5,244 bases of DNA from Treponema sp. (GTDB lineage: Bacteria; Spirochaetota; Spirochaetia; Treponematales; Breznakiellaceae): the NCBI GenBank assembly GCA_031263265.1, contig JAISGE010000196.1, positions 1 through 5,244 of the forward strand. The letters are read 5' to 3'. Every line of letters starts with the position of its first letter. The first letter of the stretch is position 1. The notes beneath the pieces were generated by a model. The model saw nothing but the letters and a program-made list of their open reading frames with translations, was not told the origin of the DNA and searched no databases. The translations under genes and the position numbers were made by a program. Shown one piece after another: positions 1 to 5,244 of this stretch.

Positions 1-109
1 CGGCAGGCCCCCCTCGGGGAACGTACTTTTCACGCCGAAAAGCCACACACCCATTGCCCCCTGCACCTGAAAAGACTTCGATAAGCGCTTCGTCGGCAAA
101 TTTTTCCAT
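1..109 (-). CDS. obg: Obg/CgtA ribosome-assembly GTPase, N-terminal fragment (cut by window edge)
   Basis: Only the first 36 codons are in the window, starting at the ATG at 107-109 and running off the left edge. The residues read MEKFADEALIEVFSG, then GAGGNGCVAF, then RREKYVPRGGPA. This is the start of the glycine-rich Obg fold, where GGNGCVAFRREK and the following GGPA are near-invariant in the family. Obg is a large-subunit assembly and stress-linked GTPase; its G domain lies outside the window. An in-frame stop lies 21 to 23 bases upstream of the ATG, with no other ATG between, so the start is well fixed. The ribosome binding site is weak (GGATAAGA directly before the ATG). The position after rplU, prp and rpmA is the usual bacterial order. 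Unusually, a 151-bp gap separates it from rpmA, so it may have its own promoter. Confidence 0.95.
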   Translation of the reverse strand, partial: MEKFADEALIEVFSGAGGNGCVAFRREKYVPRGGPA

Positions 110-260
110 TCTTATCCAGCTTGTCGTTTAAGGTCACACAAGTTAAGGTAACATAGGAGCTTGTATAACTTACACGAGCCTTTTATAAAACTCCAAGAAT
201 ACTACCTAAGACACATGCTTTTTCCCGTACAGCTTGCGGTATATATCTCTTTCAATCCAC
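110..260. other. rpmA-obg intergenic region with an imperfect dyad
   Basis: This 151-bp gap separates rpmA from obg, both on the minus strand. No coding frame or convincing rho-independent terminator is visible. No pair of -35/-10 boxes stands out either; TATACA occurs on the minus strand (163-168), but the matching -35 position is poor. At 156-180 there is an imperfect 25-bp dyad of the form GG..C.TGTA(N5)TACA.G..CC, which could be an operator or chance. The gap is longer than expected inside a tight ribosomal operon, so a promoter or processing site for obg is plausible but not shown. Confidence 0.4.
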
Positions 261-524
261 CTATTCCGGAGTCCCCGCAGGGATGACTCCCGCCAATTTC
301 CGGCCCCGGCGATTCGAAAAAGCCACCGTTCCGTCCACCAAGGCAAAAAGGGTATAATCACCACCACACCCTACATTGATCCCCGGGTGGATCTTGGTGC
401 CCCGCTGCCGGACAATAATAGTTCCAGCCCTGACCCGGGATCCTCCTGAAGTCTTAACCCCGAGATACTGAGGATTAGAATCCCGTCCGTTTTTAGCGCC
501 GCTACCGCCCCGTTTTCGAGCCAT
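261..524 (-). CDS. rpmA: 50S ribosomal protein L27
   Basis: The 87-residue protein has the typical length of L27, which sits at the peptidyl-transferase centre where its flexible N-terminus reaches the tRNA ends. It begins MARKRGGSGAKNGRDSN and carries the hallmark VRQRGTKIHPG (about residues 38-48), then GDYTLFALVDG. The start at 524 is supported by a strong ribosome binding site, GGAGAGG at 530-536, five bases upstream. A stop codon lies eight codons upstream in the same frame and there is no ATG, GTG or TTG between, so the protein cannot carry the N-terminal extension that Prp removes in Firmicutes. The ribosome binding site and first codons lie inside the end of prp (23-bp overlap), which suggests translational coupling. 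The C-terminal tail after VAFSNRRGR is slightly divergent. Confidence 0.97.
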   Translation of the reverse strand: MARKRGGSGAKNGRDSNPQYLGVKTSGGSRVRAGTIIVRQRGTKIHPGINVGCGGDYTLFALVDGTVAFSNRRGRKLAGVIPAGTPE

Positions 525-861
525 AATAACCTCTCCGCTCTGTCGTTATAGTTATAGTACAATGATCCGGGTATTCACCAGCTACCGCCTCAAAGCCTTC
601 CAAAAGGAAGGTTCCCGCTGCAAAAAGAAAGTCCCTACCTTGAGGTCCATACTCAATTTCCATCCGGAAAACGCCTCGATCCGCGTTACCCTGTACCCGT
701 ATCCCCTTCTGTAAGGAAAGCACCCGCAGGGCGGTCTTCGTAAGCACAGACACTGCAGCGCAAACAACATCCCCGCCCTTGGGCCCTGCCTGGGCGTGCC
801 CTTCCACGGCACAAACCATGAGAAGCCCTGCTTCATCTAAAACCAGGTCGATCTCTATCAT
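502..861 (-). CDS. prp: Prp-type cysteine protease of the L21-L27 operon (YsxB family)
   Basis: This 119-residue protein lies between rplU and rpmA, the standard place for the Prp/YsxB family. The family core is visible as EGHAQAGPKGGDVVCAAVSV: His22 in the GHA motif and Cys34 in the VVCAAVS motif. These are the catalytic dyad positions known from Staphylococcus aureus Prp, where the enzyme trims an N-terminal extension from L27 before ribosome assembly. A downstream ALRVL and an EGFEAVAGEYPDH-like stretch fit the C-terminal part of the family. The start at 861 is 6 bp after the rplU stop and has only a weak ribosome binding site, so it probably relies on coupling with rplU. The protein is somewhat longer than the roughly 106-residue staphylococcal enzyme, and its last 8 codons overlap rpmA. 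The family assignment is firm. The substrate is uncertain here because the neighbouring L27 has no extension. Confidence 0.9.
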   Translation of the reverse strand: MIEIDLVLDEAGLLMVCAVEGHAQAGPKGGDVVCAAVSVLTKTALRVLSLQKGIRVQGNADRGVFRMEIEYGPQGRDFLFAAGTFLLEGFEAVAGEYPDHCTITITTERRGYYGSKTGR

Positions 862-867
862 TCCAGG

Positions 868-1194
868 CTATGATACTCCCCCAGAAGATCCCAGAATGTC
901 TCCAATTTTAAGTACCGAATACTGCTGCCGGTGCCCCTGCTTACGACGGTAATCCTTTTTGGATTTATATTTAAAGACGATAATTTTCTGGGCTTTTTCA
1001 TGAGCTTCAACTACGGCAGATACCTTGGCACCCTGCACATAAGGGGTTCCAACCTGGAAGGTCTCTCCCGCAATGAGGAGCACCGAATCAATATCCAGAG
1101 TAGTTCCCACCGCTGCATCAATACGGTCAACCTTCAACAGAGACCCTTGTTCAGCCTTATACTGTTTTCCCTTAAATTCTACCAATGCGTACAT
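868..1194 (-). CDS. rplU: 50S ribosomal protein L21
   Basis: The 108-residue protein matches L21, a 23S rRNA-binding protein of the large subunit. It opens with MYALVEFKGKQYKAEQGS, the standard L21 start (YA.VE..GKQY). It ends with the basic signature KIIVFKYKSKKDYRRKQGHR followed by QQYSVLKI, the most conserved part of the family. The start at 1194 has a good ribosome binding site, AAGGA at 1204-1208, nine bases upstream. It is the first gene of the minus-strand block and directly follows a strong promoter, so it sets expression of prp and rpmA behind it. The short tail GDILGSSGGVS is not conserved in general but is not unusual. Confidence 0.98.
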   Translation of the reverse strand: MYALVEFKGKQYKAEQGSLLKVDRIDAAVGTTLDIDSVLLIAGETFQVGTPYVQGAKVSAVVEAHEKAQKIIVFKYKSKKDYRRKQGHRQQYSVLKIGDILGSSGGVS

Positions 1195-1225
1195 GAACGA
1201 TTGTCCTTCTTCAAAGAATAATATG

Positions 1226-1255
1226 ACTATAACTCAGCGGGATCCGATACGTCAA
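1226..1255 (-). promoter_or_regulatory. sigma70-type promoter of the rplU-prp-rpmA block
   Basis: On the minus strand, TTGACG (1250-1255) and TATAGT (1226-1231) are separated by 18 bases. Each differs from the consensus box at one position. The predicted transcript would start near 1219 and give a leader of only about 25 bases before rplU. That leaves no room for a large L21 autoregulatory leader. A small inverted repeat (TTCTT-CA-AAGAA, 1207-1218) touches the ribosome binding site and could weakly occlude it. The promoter is predicted from sequence only. Confidence 0.75.
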
Positions 1256-1322
1256 GGGGTCAGAAATCATGCCTACATCTTCGCCGTTAGTTCCTTAAAA
1301 AGGTGAATCCATGATCTACCCA

Positions 1323-1362
1323 TTGAATAACCTTGTATTTTTATGGTACATTAGATTACAAT
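1323..1362 (+). promoter_or_regulatory. candidate promoter(s) for secG and downstream genes
   Basis: Two overlapping candidates exist. The first is TTGAAT (1323-1328), an 18-base spacer and TACATT (1347-1352). The second is TTGTAT (1334-1339), a 17-base spacer and TACAAT (1357-1362). Both -10 boxes are decent and both -35 boxes are partial matches. The first would start transcription just upstream of the hairpin at 1365-1393 and include all of it. The second would start inside its left arm, making the dyad look more like an operator at the start site. The region is the A+T-rich half of the divergent gap and is the only obvious place for a promoter driving the plus-strand block. Confidence 0.5.
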
Positions 1363-1364
1363 AA

Positions 1365-1417
1365 ATGTGAGATGGTTTTATTACATCTTACATGCTGAAG
1401 GTGCGTTTATTAAAACC
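1365..1417 (+). promoter_or_regulatory. hairpin with a possible loop-downstream pseudoknot in the secG leader
   Basis: The arms ATGTGAGATG (1365-1374) and CATCTTACAT (1384-1393) pair over 10 positions with one G-T wobble, enclosing a 9-base loop. The loop segment GTTTTA (1375-1380) is complementary to TAAAAC at 1411-1416. With flanking bases this second pairing is TGGTTTTA (1373-1380) with TAAAACCA (1411-1418), 8 bp. The two helices could form an H-type pseudoknot or exclude each other at their shared bases. The structure ends about 20 bases before the ribosome binding site of secG, so it could act on translation or transcription. It resembles no leader class I recognise. As DNA it could equally be a repressor site. 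Confidence 0.4.
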
Positions 1418-1420
1418 AAC

Positions 1421-1449
1421 ACGAGAGAGTTTTTACGAGGGAGTTTTTT
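1421..1449 (+). repeat. tandem duplication carrying the secG ribosome binding site
   Basis: ACGAGAGAGTTTTT (1421-1434) is followed at once by ACGAGGGAGTTTTTT (1435-1449). The copies differ by one A-to-G change and one extra T. Each copy carries a purine-rich Shine-Dalgarno-like core followed by a T run. The second core, GAGGGAG (1437-1443), is the better match and lies 10 bases before the secG ATG; the first lies 24 bases before it. The T runs do not follow a GC-rich stem, so this is not a terminator. Confidence 0.7.
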
Positions 1450-1453
1450 ATAG

Positions 1454-1897
1454 ATGACAATACTCAGTGTGGTACTACTGGTCTTCTTTATTATGGTGGC
1501 AATTCTGCTGGTCCTCCTGGTTTTGGTACAGAATGAAGAAGGGGATAGTCTGGGTGGTATTTTTGCCGGGGGAAGCTCCTCGGCATTTGGGTCCCGTTCC
1601 GGAAACGTACTAACCCGGGCTACCTCAATTTTGGGAGCGCTTTTTTTAGTGCTTAGTTTTAGTCTGGCTCTGATTAACCGGACCCCAGGGGGATCGGGGG
1701 TAGAATCTGCGGCTCGGCAGTTCTCAAACGAAGAAAACCGGAATTGGTGGCAAGAGCAGGAGCTTGCGCCTGCAGTGGAGACGCCGATGGATGAAACGTC
1801 TTCTGAGGAACCATCAAGTCTTGAAATCCTCTCTGAGGATGTGCCCCTTACTGAAGAGCCGGGGCTTGCAAATCCGAATGGAGGGGCAGCTGAATAG
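1454..1897 (+). CDS. secG: SecG, protein-export translocase subunit
   Basis: The 147-residue protein is the small SecG subunit of the SecYEG channel in the inner membrane, which assists SecA-driven export. It has two hydrophobic segments, about residues 4-25 and 57-75. Between them is the family loop: LVLVQ followed by GDSLGGIFAGG, SSSAFGSR and LTRATSILGALF. Typical SecG ends soon after the second segment, but here a tail of about 72 residues follows, rich in Glu, Ser and Pro and clearly acidic. The ATG at 1454 is preceded by GAGGGAG at 1437-1443; the 10-base spacing is slightly long. It is the first gene of the plus-strand block and is followed after 20 bp by an EIIA gene. Confidence 0.93.
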   Translation: MTILSVVLLVFFIMVAILLVLLVLVQNEEGDSLGGIFAGGSSSAFGSRSGNVLTRATSILGALFLVLSFSLALINRTPGGSGVESAARQFSNEENRNWWQEQELAPAVETPMDETSSEEPSSLEILSEDVPLTEEPGLANPNGGAAE

Positions 1898-1917
1898 CAG
1901 CATAAAGAGGGGACGTT

Positions 1918-2391
1918 ATGTTTTTGTATGATCTCTTTTCTCCTGAATTAATTAAGGTTGGTTTAGAGTCGGAAGACAAGGATGAGGTTTTTGAGGAGTT
2001 AGTGGATTATTTTTGCCAGGTGCAAGGTTCCGATGGACGGGAGGAAATACTTGCAGCCCTGAAGGCTCGTGAATTGAAAATGTCCACAGGGATACGGAAA
2101 GGTATCGCGGTTCCCCACGGCCAAACCGATGTGGTTGAACGGATTTATGGGGTTTTGGGCATTTCAAGGCAGGGGATCGACTACGACGCCCTGGACGGGG
2201 AGCCGGTATACCTGGTGTTTATGATCCTTGCTCCTTATCATGATTCGGAAAAACATCTACGGCTCTTAAAACGCCTAGCCCAACTCTTGGATAACGGGGA
2301 GTTTTTCAGAGACCTAGCAGCCCAGAAGGACGCGCAAGGCGCTTCAGGGGTTATTAAAAAATATGAAGATATCCTCATTGCTTTGGACTAA
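1918..2391 (+). CDS. single-domain PTS EIIA protein (PtsN/fructose type)
   Basis: The 157-residue protein is a stand-alone EIIA domain of the fructose/mannitol/nitrogen class (PTS_EIIA_2). The phospho-acceptor motif is GIAVPHGQ, with the active histidine at residue 67. Before it lies the family pattern of an early helix (KDEVFEELVDYF) and REEILAALKARE...STGI; after it come YLVFMILAP and a HLRLLKRLAQLL helix. There is no EIIB or EIIC domain and no transporter gene beside it. This fits a regulatory PtsN-like role, taking phosphate from HPr or NPr, better than sugar uptake. The start at 1918 has AGAGGGGA just upstream. Its position between secG and V-ATPase genes, with gaps of 20 and 38 bp and no terminator, suggests co-transcription. 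A true fructose EIIA cannot be excluded, so no gene symbol is given. Confidence 0.9.
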   Translation: MFLYDLFSPELIKVGLESEDKDEVFEELVDYFCQVQGSDGREEILAALKARELKMSTGIRKGIAVPHGQTDVVERIYGVLGISRQGIDYDALDGEPVYLVFMILAPYHDSEKHLRLLKRLAQLLDNGEFFRDLAAQKDAQGASGVIKKYEDILIALD

Positions 2392-2429
2392 AGACGCAGA
2401 AGACAAGGGATAGATATAGGGATCTTAGT

Positions 2430-2753
2430 ATGAATGAACAACCAGTACTGCAGCATTTATTACAGTTGGAAACCGAAGCTGCAGCCTTGGTGGATGATGC
2501 TCAGGCAGAATCGGACCGGCGTCTTGCAGAAGGGGAGAAGCGAAACCGTAAACGGTACGATGAACAGTATAGCCTTGAGAGGGCGTCCATTGATGAGGAA
2601 TATACCCAAAAACGCAGTGAAGTAGAAGCAACGTATCAACAGGAATTAGAAAGGTATCGGGAGAGTCTCAACGCCTTGCCAGTTTATATGGAGCGATTTT
2701 TCGCGTTGGCGACTACCTTGCTTCCTGTGGGTAATTTGCAGGTGAAGGAATAG
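2430..2753 (+). CDS. V/A-type ATPase peripheral-stalk subunit, G/H type (coiled coil)
   Basis: The 107-residue protein is highly charged and almost entirely alpha-helical in character, with a long coiled-coil-like stretch of Glu, Arg, Lys, Gln and Ala from about residue 8 to 85 and no membrane segment. Early heptad-like repeats (LLQLETEAAALVDDAQAESD) resemble the G/H stator subunits of archaeal-type ATPases, which pair with subunit E to hold the catalytic head against subunits C and I. Such subunits are about 100-110 residues, and the gene sits 3 bp before subunit C. Sequence conservation in this family is poor, so the call leans on composition, length and context. AGGGA at 2418-2422 lies seven bases before the ATG, and a second AAGGGAT occurs a little upstream at 2405-2411. 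Confidence 0.78.
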   Translation: MNEQPVLQHLLQLETEAAALVDDAQAESDRRLAEGEKRNRKRYDEQYSLERASIDEEYTQKRSEVEATYQQELERYRESLNALPVYMERFFALATTLLPVGNLQVKE

Positions 2754-2756
2754 GAC

Positions 2757-3782
2757 ATGCCAGGATCAGGGGAACGGGCTTATGGTTATGCCAAGGCCTG
2801 TGGGATCATCGGGAAATCTTTTGTGGGGAAAAGGATTTCCGGACTTGCCGGTGTGAACCGGCTTTCCGAGCTTGATCATTTGGTCTTTCCTCAAACCAGC
2901 CACGATCTCCCTGAACGGGAACTGCTGACTGACTTGGAAGCCAGGATCATCCAACGTTCAGTACGTCAGATCATGGCTATTGTTAATACGTTTATCAAGC
3001 CTCCTGAACTATTTATCCGGCTCGTTCGCAGTTACGAATATGAGGATATGAAAGGGGTCCTCAATGCCCTGGCAGTTGGAGAACCCAAAAGTCTGAGATT
3101 CACCGATATAGGCCGGTTTCGCCGGGTTGCCTTTGAAGCCTATCCTGATGTGGAAGCAATGGTGAAAGGTACGGAATTTGGATGGCTGCTCAAGGATCTG
3201 CTCCTCTTTGTCCAGAGGGGGCCTAGGTCCTTACAAGATACGGTGGCCCTACAAGCTAAACTGGATATCCAGTATTATACCGGCCTTTGGAAGGACCTTC
3301 ATAGCCTGAGGAAAAGAGACCGCGGGATTATTGACAAGATCCTCGGCGAAGAAATAACTTTGCGAAACGCGGTGTGGGTCCTGCGCTTGAGAACCTATTA
3401 TGAAATGACCCCCGAGGCGATCCGGGAAAAACTCATTGGCTTGGAATCTAAAAAATTCCTAGCCCCTGCAGAGAACGCCCTCTCTATAGCCTTGGATGTC
3501 CGAACCGACTGGATTGGTTGGAAATACGCATCCTTGCTCAACCCTGAACAATCAACGGAACGTTGGAAAGTAGACCCCCGGTATCTTCAGAACGCCGCAT
3601 CAGGATACCTACACCGCCTGACTCGCTTGTCCTTTCAGCGTCGGCCTTTTTCTCTGGATTCGGTTTTTTGTTTTATCAAGCTGAAACAGTTTGAAGAAGA
3701 CCTCTTGACCAGTATTGCCGAAGGTTTGAGTATGGGGATGTCAAGTCAGGATGTGTTTACCCTGCTGGAGATAGCATCGTGA
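2757..3782 (+). CDS. V/A-type ATP synthase/ATPase subunit C (AC39 family)
   Basis: The 341-residue protein has the normal length of bacterial V-ATPase subunit C (ntpC/atpC in other species; eukaryotic homologue subunit d). It is a soluble, helical, funnel-shaped protein that links the central rotor to the membrane ring. It begins with YGYAKACGIIGK, like the Y.YA.AR start of the family. Around residues 169-225 it has DIQYYTGLWKDL, then ILGEEITLRNAVWVLRLRTY, matching the repeated AC39 pattern of D..YY..LW, an acidic pair, N and LR. It closes with PFSLDSVFCFIKLKQFEEDL and a short GLSMGMSSQDVFTLL segment, the standard C-terminal AC39 ending. AAGGA at 2745-2749 lies seven bases before the ATG. Its last bases overlap the start of subunit I. 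Confidence 0.93.
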   Translation: MPGSGERAYGYAKACGIIGKSFVGKRISGLAGVNRLSELDHLVFPQTSHDLPERELLTDLEARIIQRSVRQIMAIVNTFIKPPELFIRLVRSYEYEDMKGVLNALAVGEPKSLRFTDIGRFRRVAFEAYPDVEAMVKGTEFGWLLKDLLLFVQRGPRSLQDTVALQAKLDIQYYTGLWKDLHSLRKRDRGIIDKILGEEITLRNAVWVLRLRTYYEMTPEAIREKLIGLESKKFLAPAENALSIALDVRTDWIGWKYASLLNPEQSTERWKVDPRYLQNAASGYLHRLTRLSFQRRPFSLDSVFCFIKLKQFEEDLLTSIAEGLSMGMSSQDVFTLLEIAS

Positions 3783-5244
3783 TACGTCCCCGGAAAATGA
3801 AACAAATCGAATTGACCGTGCTTGAGCGGGATGTAGACGGCTTGCTTGGTTTTTTGGGCCGCCGAGGGGTGATACAGTTTTCCCAAAATCCCGAAGAGCC
3901 TGTTCCCCTGGATGAAGCCCGGACAAAACAACAGGGGGCTGCCCGTGCCCGGGATGAAGCGCTCTACCAAGGCATCCAAGAGCAGCTTAAAAAACTCAAG
4001 ACTGCTTCCGAGTATCTAGGGATTGAACTGCCCACAGAACCAGAGGAGACGAGCGTCTTTCCTGGGCCTCCTGAGATGAGCCTGGTTGAAGAGATGAGCA
4101 GTGCCGTAGCCTTGGTCAGTGCAGAAGAACAAGGGCTGATCCAAGAACGAGAGCATATTGAAACCGCGATGAACGAGGTTCGAGCCTTTGCCCAGCTTAA
4201 CGTTCCCTTTAGCGCCTTGGATCAGCTCTCTTATCTGACCCTGCGGGTTGGGCGTTTGGATCCTAAGGCACAAACTGCGTTAAGGGAAAGTCTCGCGAAC
4301 CGGGCGGTGCTCATCCCCTTGGGTGAAGACCGGGTATTGGCGGCAGCATCCCGGAAGGGCCGTTTCGCCCTGGATTCGGAACTCAAGAAATGTTCTTTTA
4401 TTCCTATCACGGTTCCCGAGGGGTACCATCAGATTCCAGCGGAACTGCATACCGGACTTGAGGAACGCCTTGAGGAAGTGGATCGGAAACTGCAGAACCT
4501 GGGGGAACGTAAACGGCGCTTAGGGGAGGATTATGGACCCCGGCTCCGAGTTTTGGCCGGATCCTACACTATGGCCGCGATTGCAACGCAACTCAGAGCT
4601 AAACTGGTAGTTTCAAAGAGCCTGTACCGGTTATCCGGCTGGGTACCGGCAGATACCCTGGGAAGTCTGGTGACGGAATTGGAGCACATCACCTGCGGCC
4701 GCATAGCGGTGTGGGCATTTGATCCTGATGAAATAGCAACAGTTAAGGAAGGAAAGGAAAAGGTACCGGTTTCACTCAAGCACGGCGCCTTTGTGCGGAG
4801 CTTTGAAGGGGTGGTCTTTTCTTATGGGGCCCCGCTCTATGGAACCATTGATCCGACTCCCTTTGTGGCGGTGTTTTTTACTATTCTCTTTGGAATCATG
4901 TTTGGTGATGTAGGCCAAGGTTTTGTGCTTTTGCTGCTGGGAATGCTTACCCGGAAACAGGGTATCAAGGCATTGGCAGGGTTTAGGCACTATTCAACTC
5001 CATTGATAGCGGTGGGCTTGTCCTCCATGTTCATGGGACTGTTGACCGGTTCGGTGTTTACCAATGAGGAACTCCTTGTGGCGCCTACCCGGCAGATTCT
5101 GGGGTTTTTCATGGGCCTTACCGGGCAAACCGGGGAACCGCCAGGGCACATTCTGCACCTGATGCCTGAATCGGATAATATAGAAAAGCTCTTTTATTTC
5201 TTTGGTTTTACCTTGGGGCTGGGCGTCATCCTCACTTCCATCGG
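3779..5244 (+). CDS. V/A-type ATPase membrane subunit I (subunit a homologue), N-terminal part, cut by window edge
   Basis: The frame starts at GTG 3779, overlapping the subunit C stop as GTGA, and stays open for 488 codons to the window edge. GGAG lies eight bases before the GTG. The opening (initiator)IRPRKMKQIELTVLERD, then GFLGRRGVIQF, fits the I/a family start. An in-frame ATG at 3797 is possible but has a poorer site. Residues 1-360 form the charged cytoplasmic arm that contacts the stator stalks, with coiled-coil-like stretches near 55-75, 110-140 and 220-250. Membrane segments begin with TPFVAVFF (about 360), include the family signature FGDVGQG (375-381), and continue at about 407-427 and 471-488. 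The remaining segments, with the key Arg for ion transfer, lie outside the window. The subunit guides H+ or Na+ across the membrane against the K ring. The sequence here does not tell which ion is used. Confidence 0.93.
   Translation, partial: MIRPRKMKQIELTVLERDVDGLLGFLGRRGVIQFSQNPEEPVPLDEARTKQQGAARARDEALYQGIQEQLKKLKTASEYLGIELPTEPEETSVFPGPPEMSLVEEMSSAVALVSAEEQGLIQEREHIETAMNEVRAFAQLNVPFSALDQLSYLTLRVGRLDPKAQTALRESLANRAVLIPLGEDRVLAAASRKGRFALDSELKKCSFIPITVPEGYHQIPAELHTGLEERLEEVDRKLQNLGERKRRLGEDYGPRLRVLAGSYTMAAIATQLRAKLVVSKSLYRLSGWVPADTLGSLVTELEHITCGRIAVWAFDPDEIATVKEGKEKVPVSLKHGAFVRSFEGVVFSYGAPLYGTIDPTPFVAVFFTILFGIMFGDVGQGFVLLLLGMLTRKQGIKALAGFRHYSTPLIAVGLSSMFMGLLTGSVFTNEELLVAPTRQILGFFMGLTGQTGEPPGHILHLMPESDNIEKLFYFFGFTLGLGVILTSI

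Noticed and set aside
234..449. Open frame on the plus strand opposite rpmA
   Set aside because: It lies antisense to a clear L27 gene, has no recognisable protein character and no good ribosome binding site.
371..836. Extra minus-strand frames inside rpmA and prp
   Set aside because: They occupy other frames of genes with firm family matches, so they are read as chance.
1195..1219. L21-binding autoregulatory leader upstream of rplU
   Set aside because: The predicted leader is only about 25 bases and holds just a weak 4-5 bp hairpin, too short for a structured leader RNA.
931..1306. Two overlapping plus-strand open frames opposite rplU and its promoter
   Set aside because: Both are shadows of the conserved L21 coding sequence, and the translations look random with no family features.
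1420..1450. T runs before secG as a rho-independent terminator
   Set aside because: No GC-rich stem precedes the T runs; they belong to a tandem repeat that carries the ribosome binding site.
2392..2429. Possible terminator or promoter between the EIIA and stalk genes
   Set aside because: No inverted repeat with a T run and no paired -35/-10 boxes are visible in the 38 bp, so an operon break is not supported.
3741..4990. Several open frames of 61-85 codons on the minus strand, and one on the plus strand, within subunit I
   Set aside because: The continuous 488-codon frame of subunit I with conserved motifs explains the stretch; none of the others has family features.
1..5244. Mobile elements, CRISPR arrays, tRNA or rRNA genes
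   Set aside because: No transposase or integrase frame, no regularly spaced repeats and no tRNA-like or rRNA-like segments were seen; the content is all housekeeping.

Overview
The window looks like chromosomal core DNA from a spirochaete, most likely a Treponema-type organism of moderate G+C. Three things suggest this: the Obg N-terminus, a bacterial V/A-type ATPase operon in place of the usual F1Fo genes, and a lone PTS EIIA gene beside it. The assignment is an inference from gene content and protein style; no marker here fixes the species.

Left part, minus strand (about 1-1255): a classic ribosomal block read right to left. A strong sigma70-type promoter (1226-1255) drives rplU (L21), then prp (the cysteine protease of the L21-L27 operon), then rpmA (L27). 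After a 151-bp gap comes the first 36 codons of the GTPase gene obg, cut by the window edge. rplU and prp are 6 bp apart, and prp overlaps rpmA by 23 bp.

Middle (1195-1453): a divergent intergenic region. Its right half holds candidate secG promoters, a 10-bp imperfect hairpin whose loop can pair with a downstream segment (a possible pseudoknot), and a tandem duplication of the Shine-Dalgarno stretch. This is the least explained part of the window.

Right part, plus strand (1454-5244): five closely spaced genes with no visible terminator between them. They are secG (translocase subunit with a long acidic tail), a single-domain PTS EIIA of the PtsN/fructose type, a coiled-coil peripheral-stalk subunit (G/H type), the AC39-type subunit C, and the first 488 codons of the membrane subunit I of a V/A-type ATPase. 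The C and I genes overlap by 4 bp (GTGA). The remaining ATPase genes presumably follow beyond the window.

The window is therefore mostly housekeeping: ribosome assembly on one side, protein export and ion-motive ATPase on the other. No mobile element, CRISPR array, tRNA or rRNA was seen. The observations most worth a second look are the secG leader structure, a Prp protease next to an L27 that has no cleavable N-terminal extension, and the EIIA gene embedded between secG and the V-ATPase genes.
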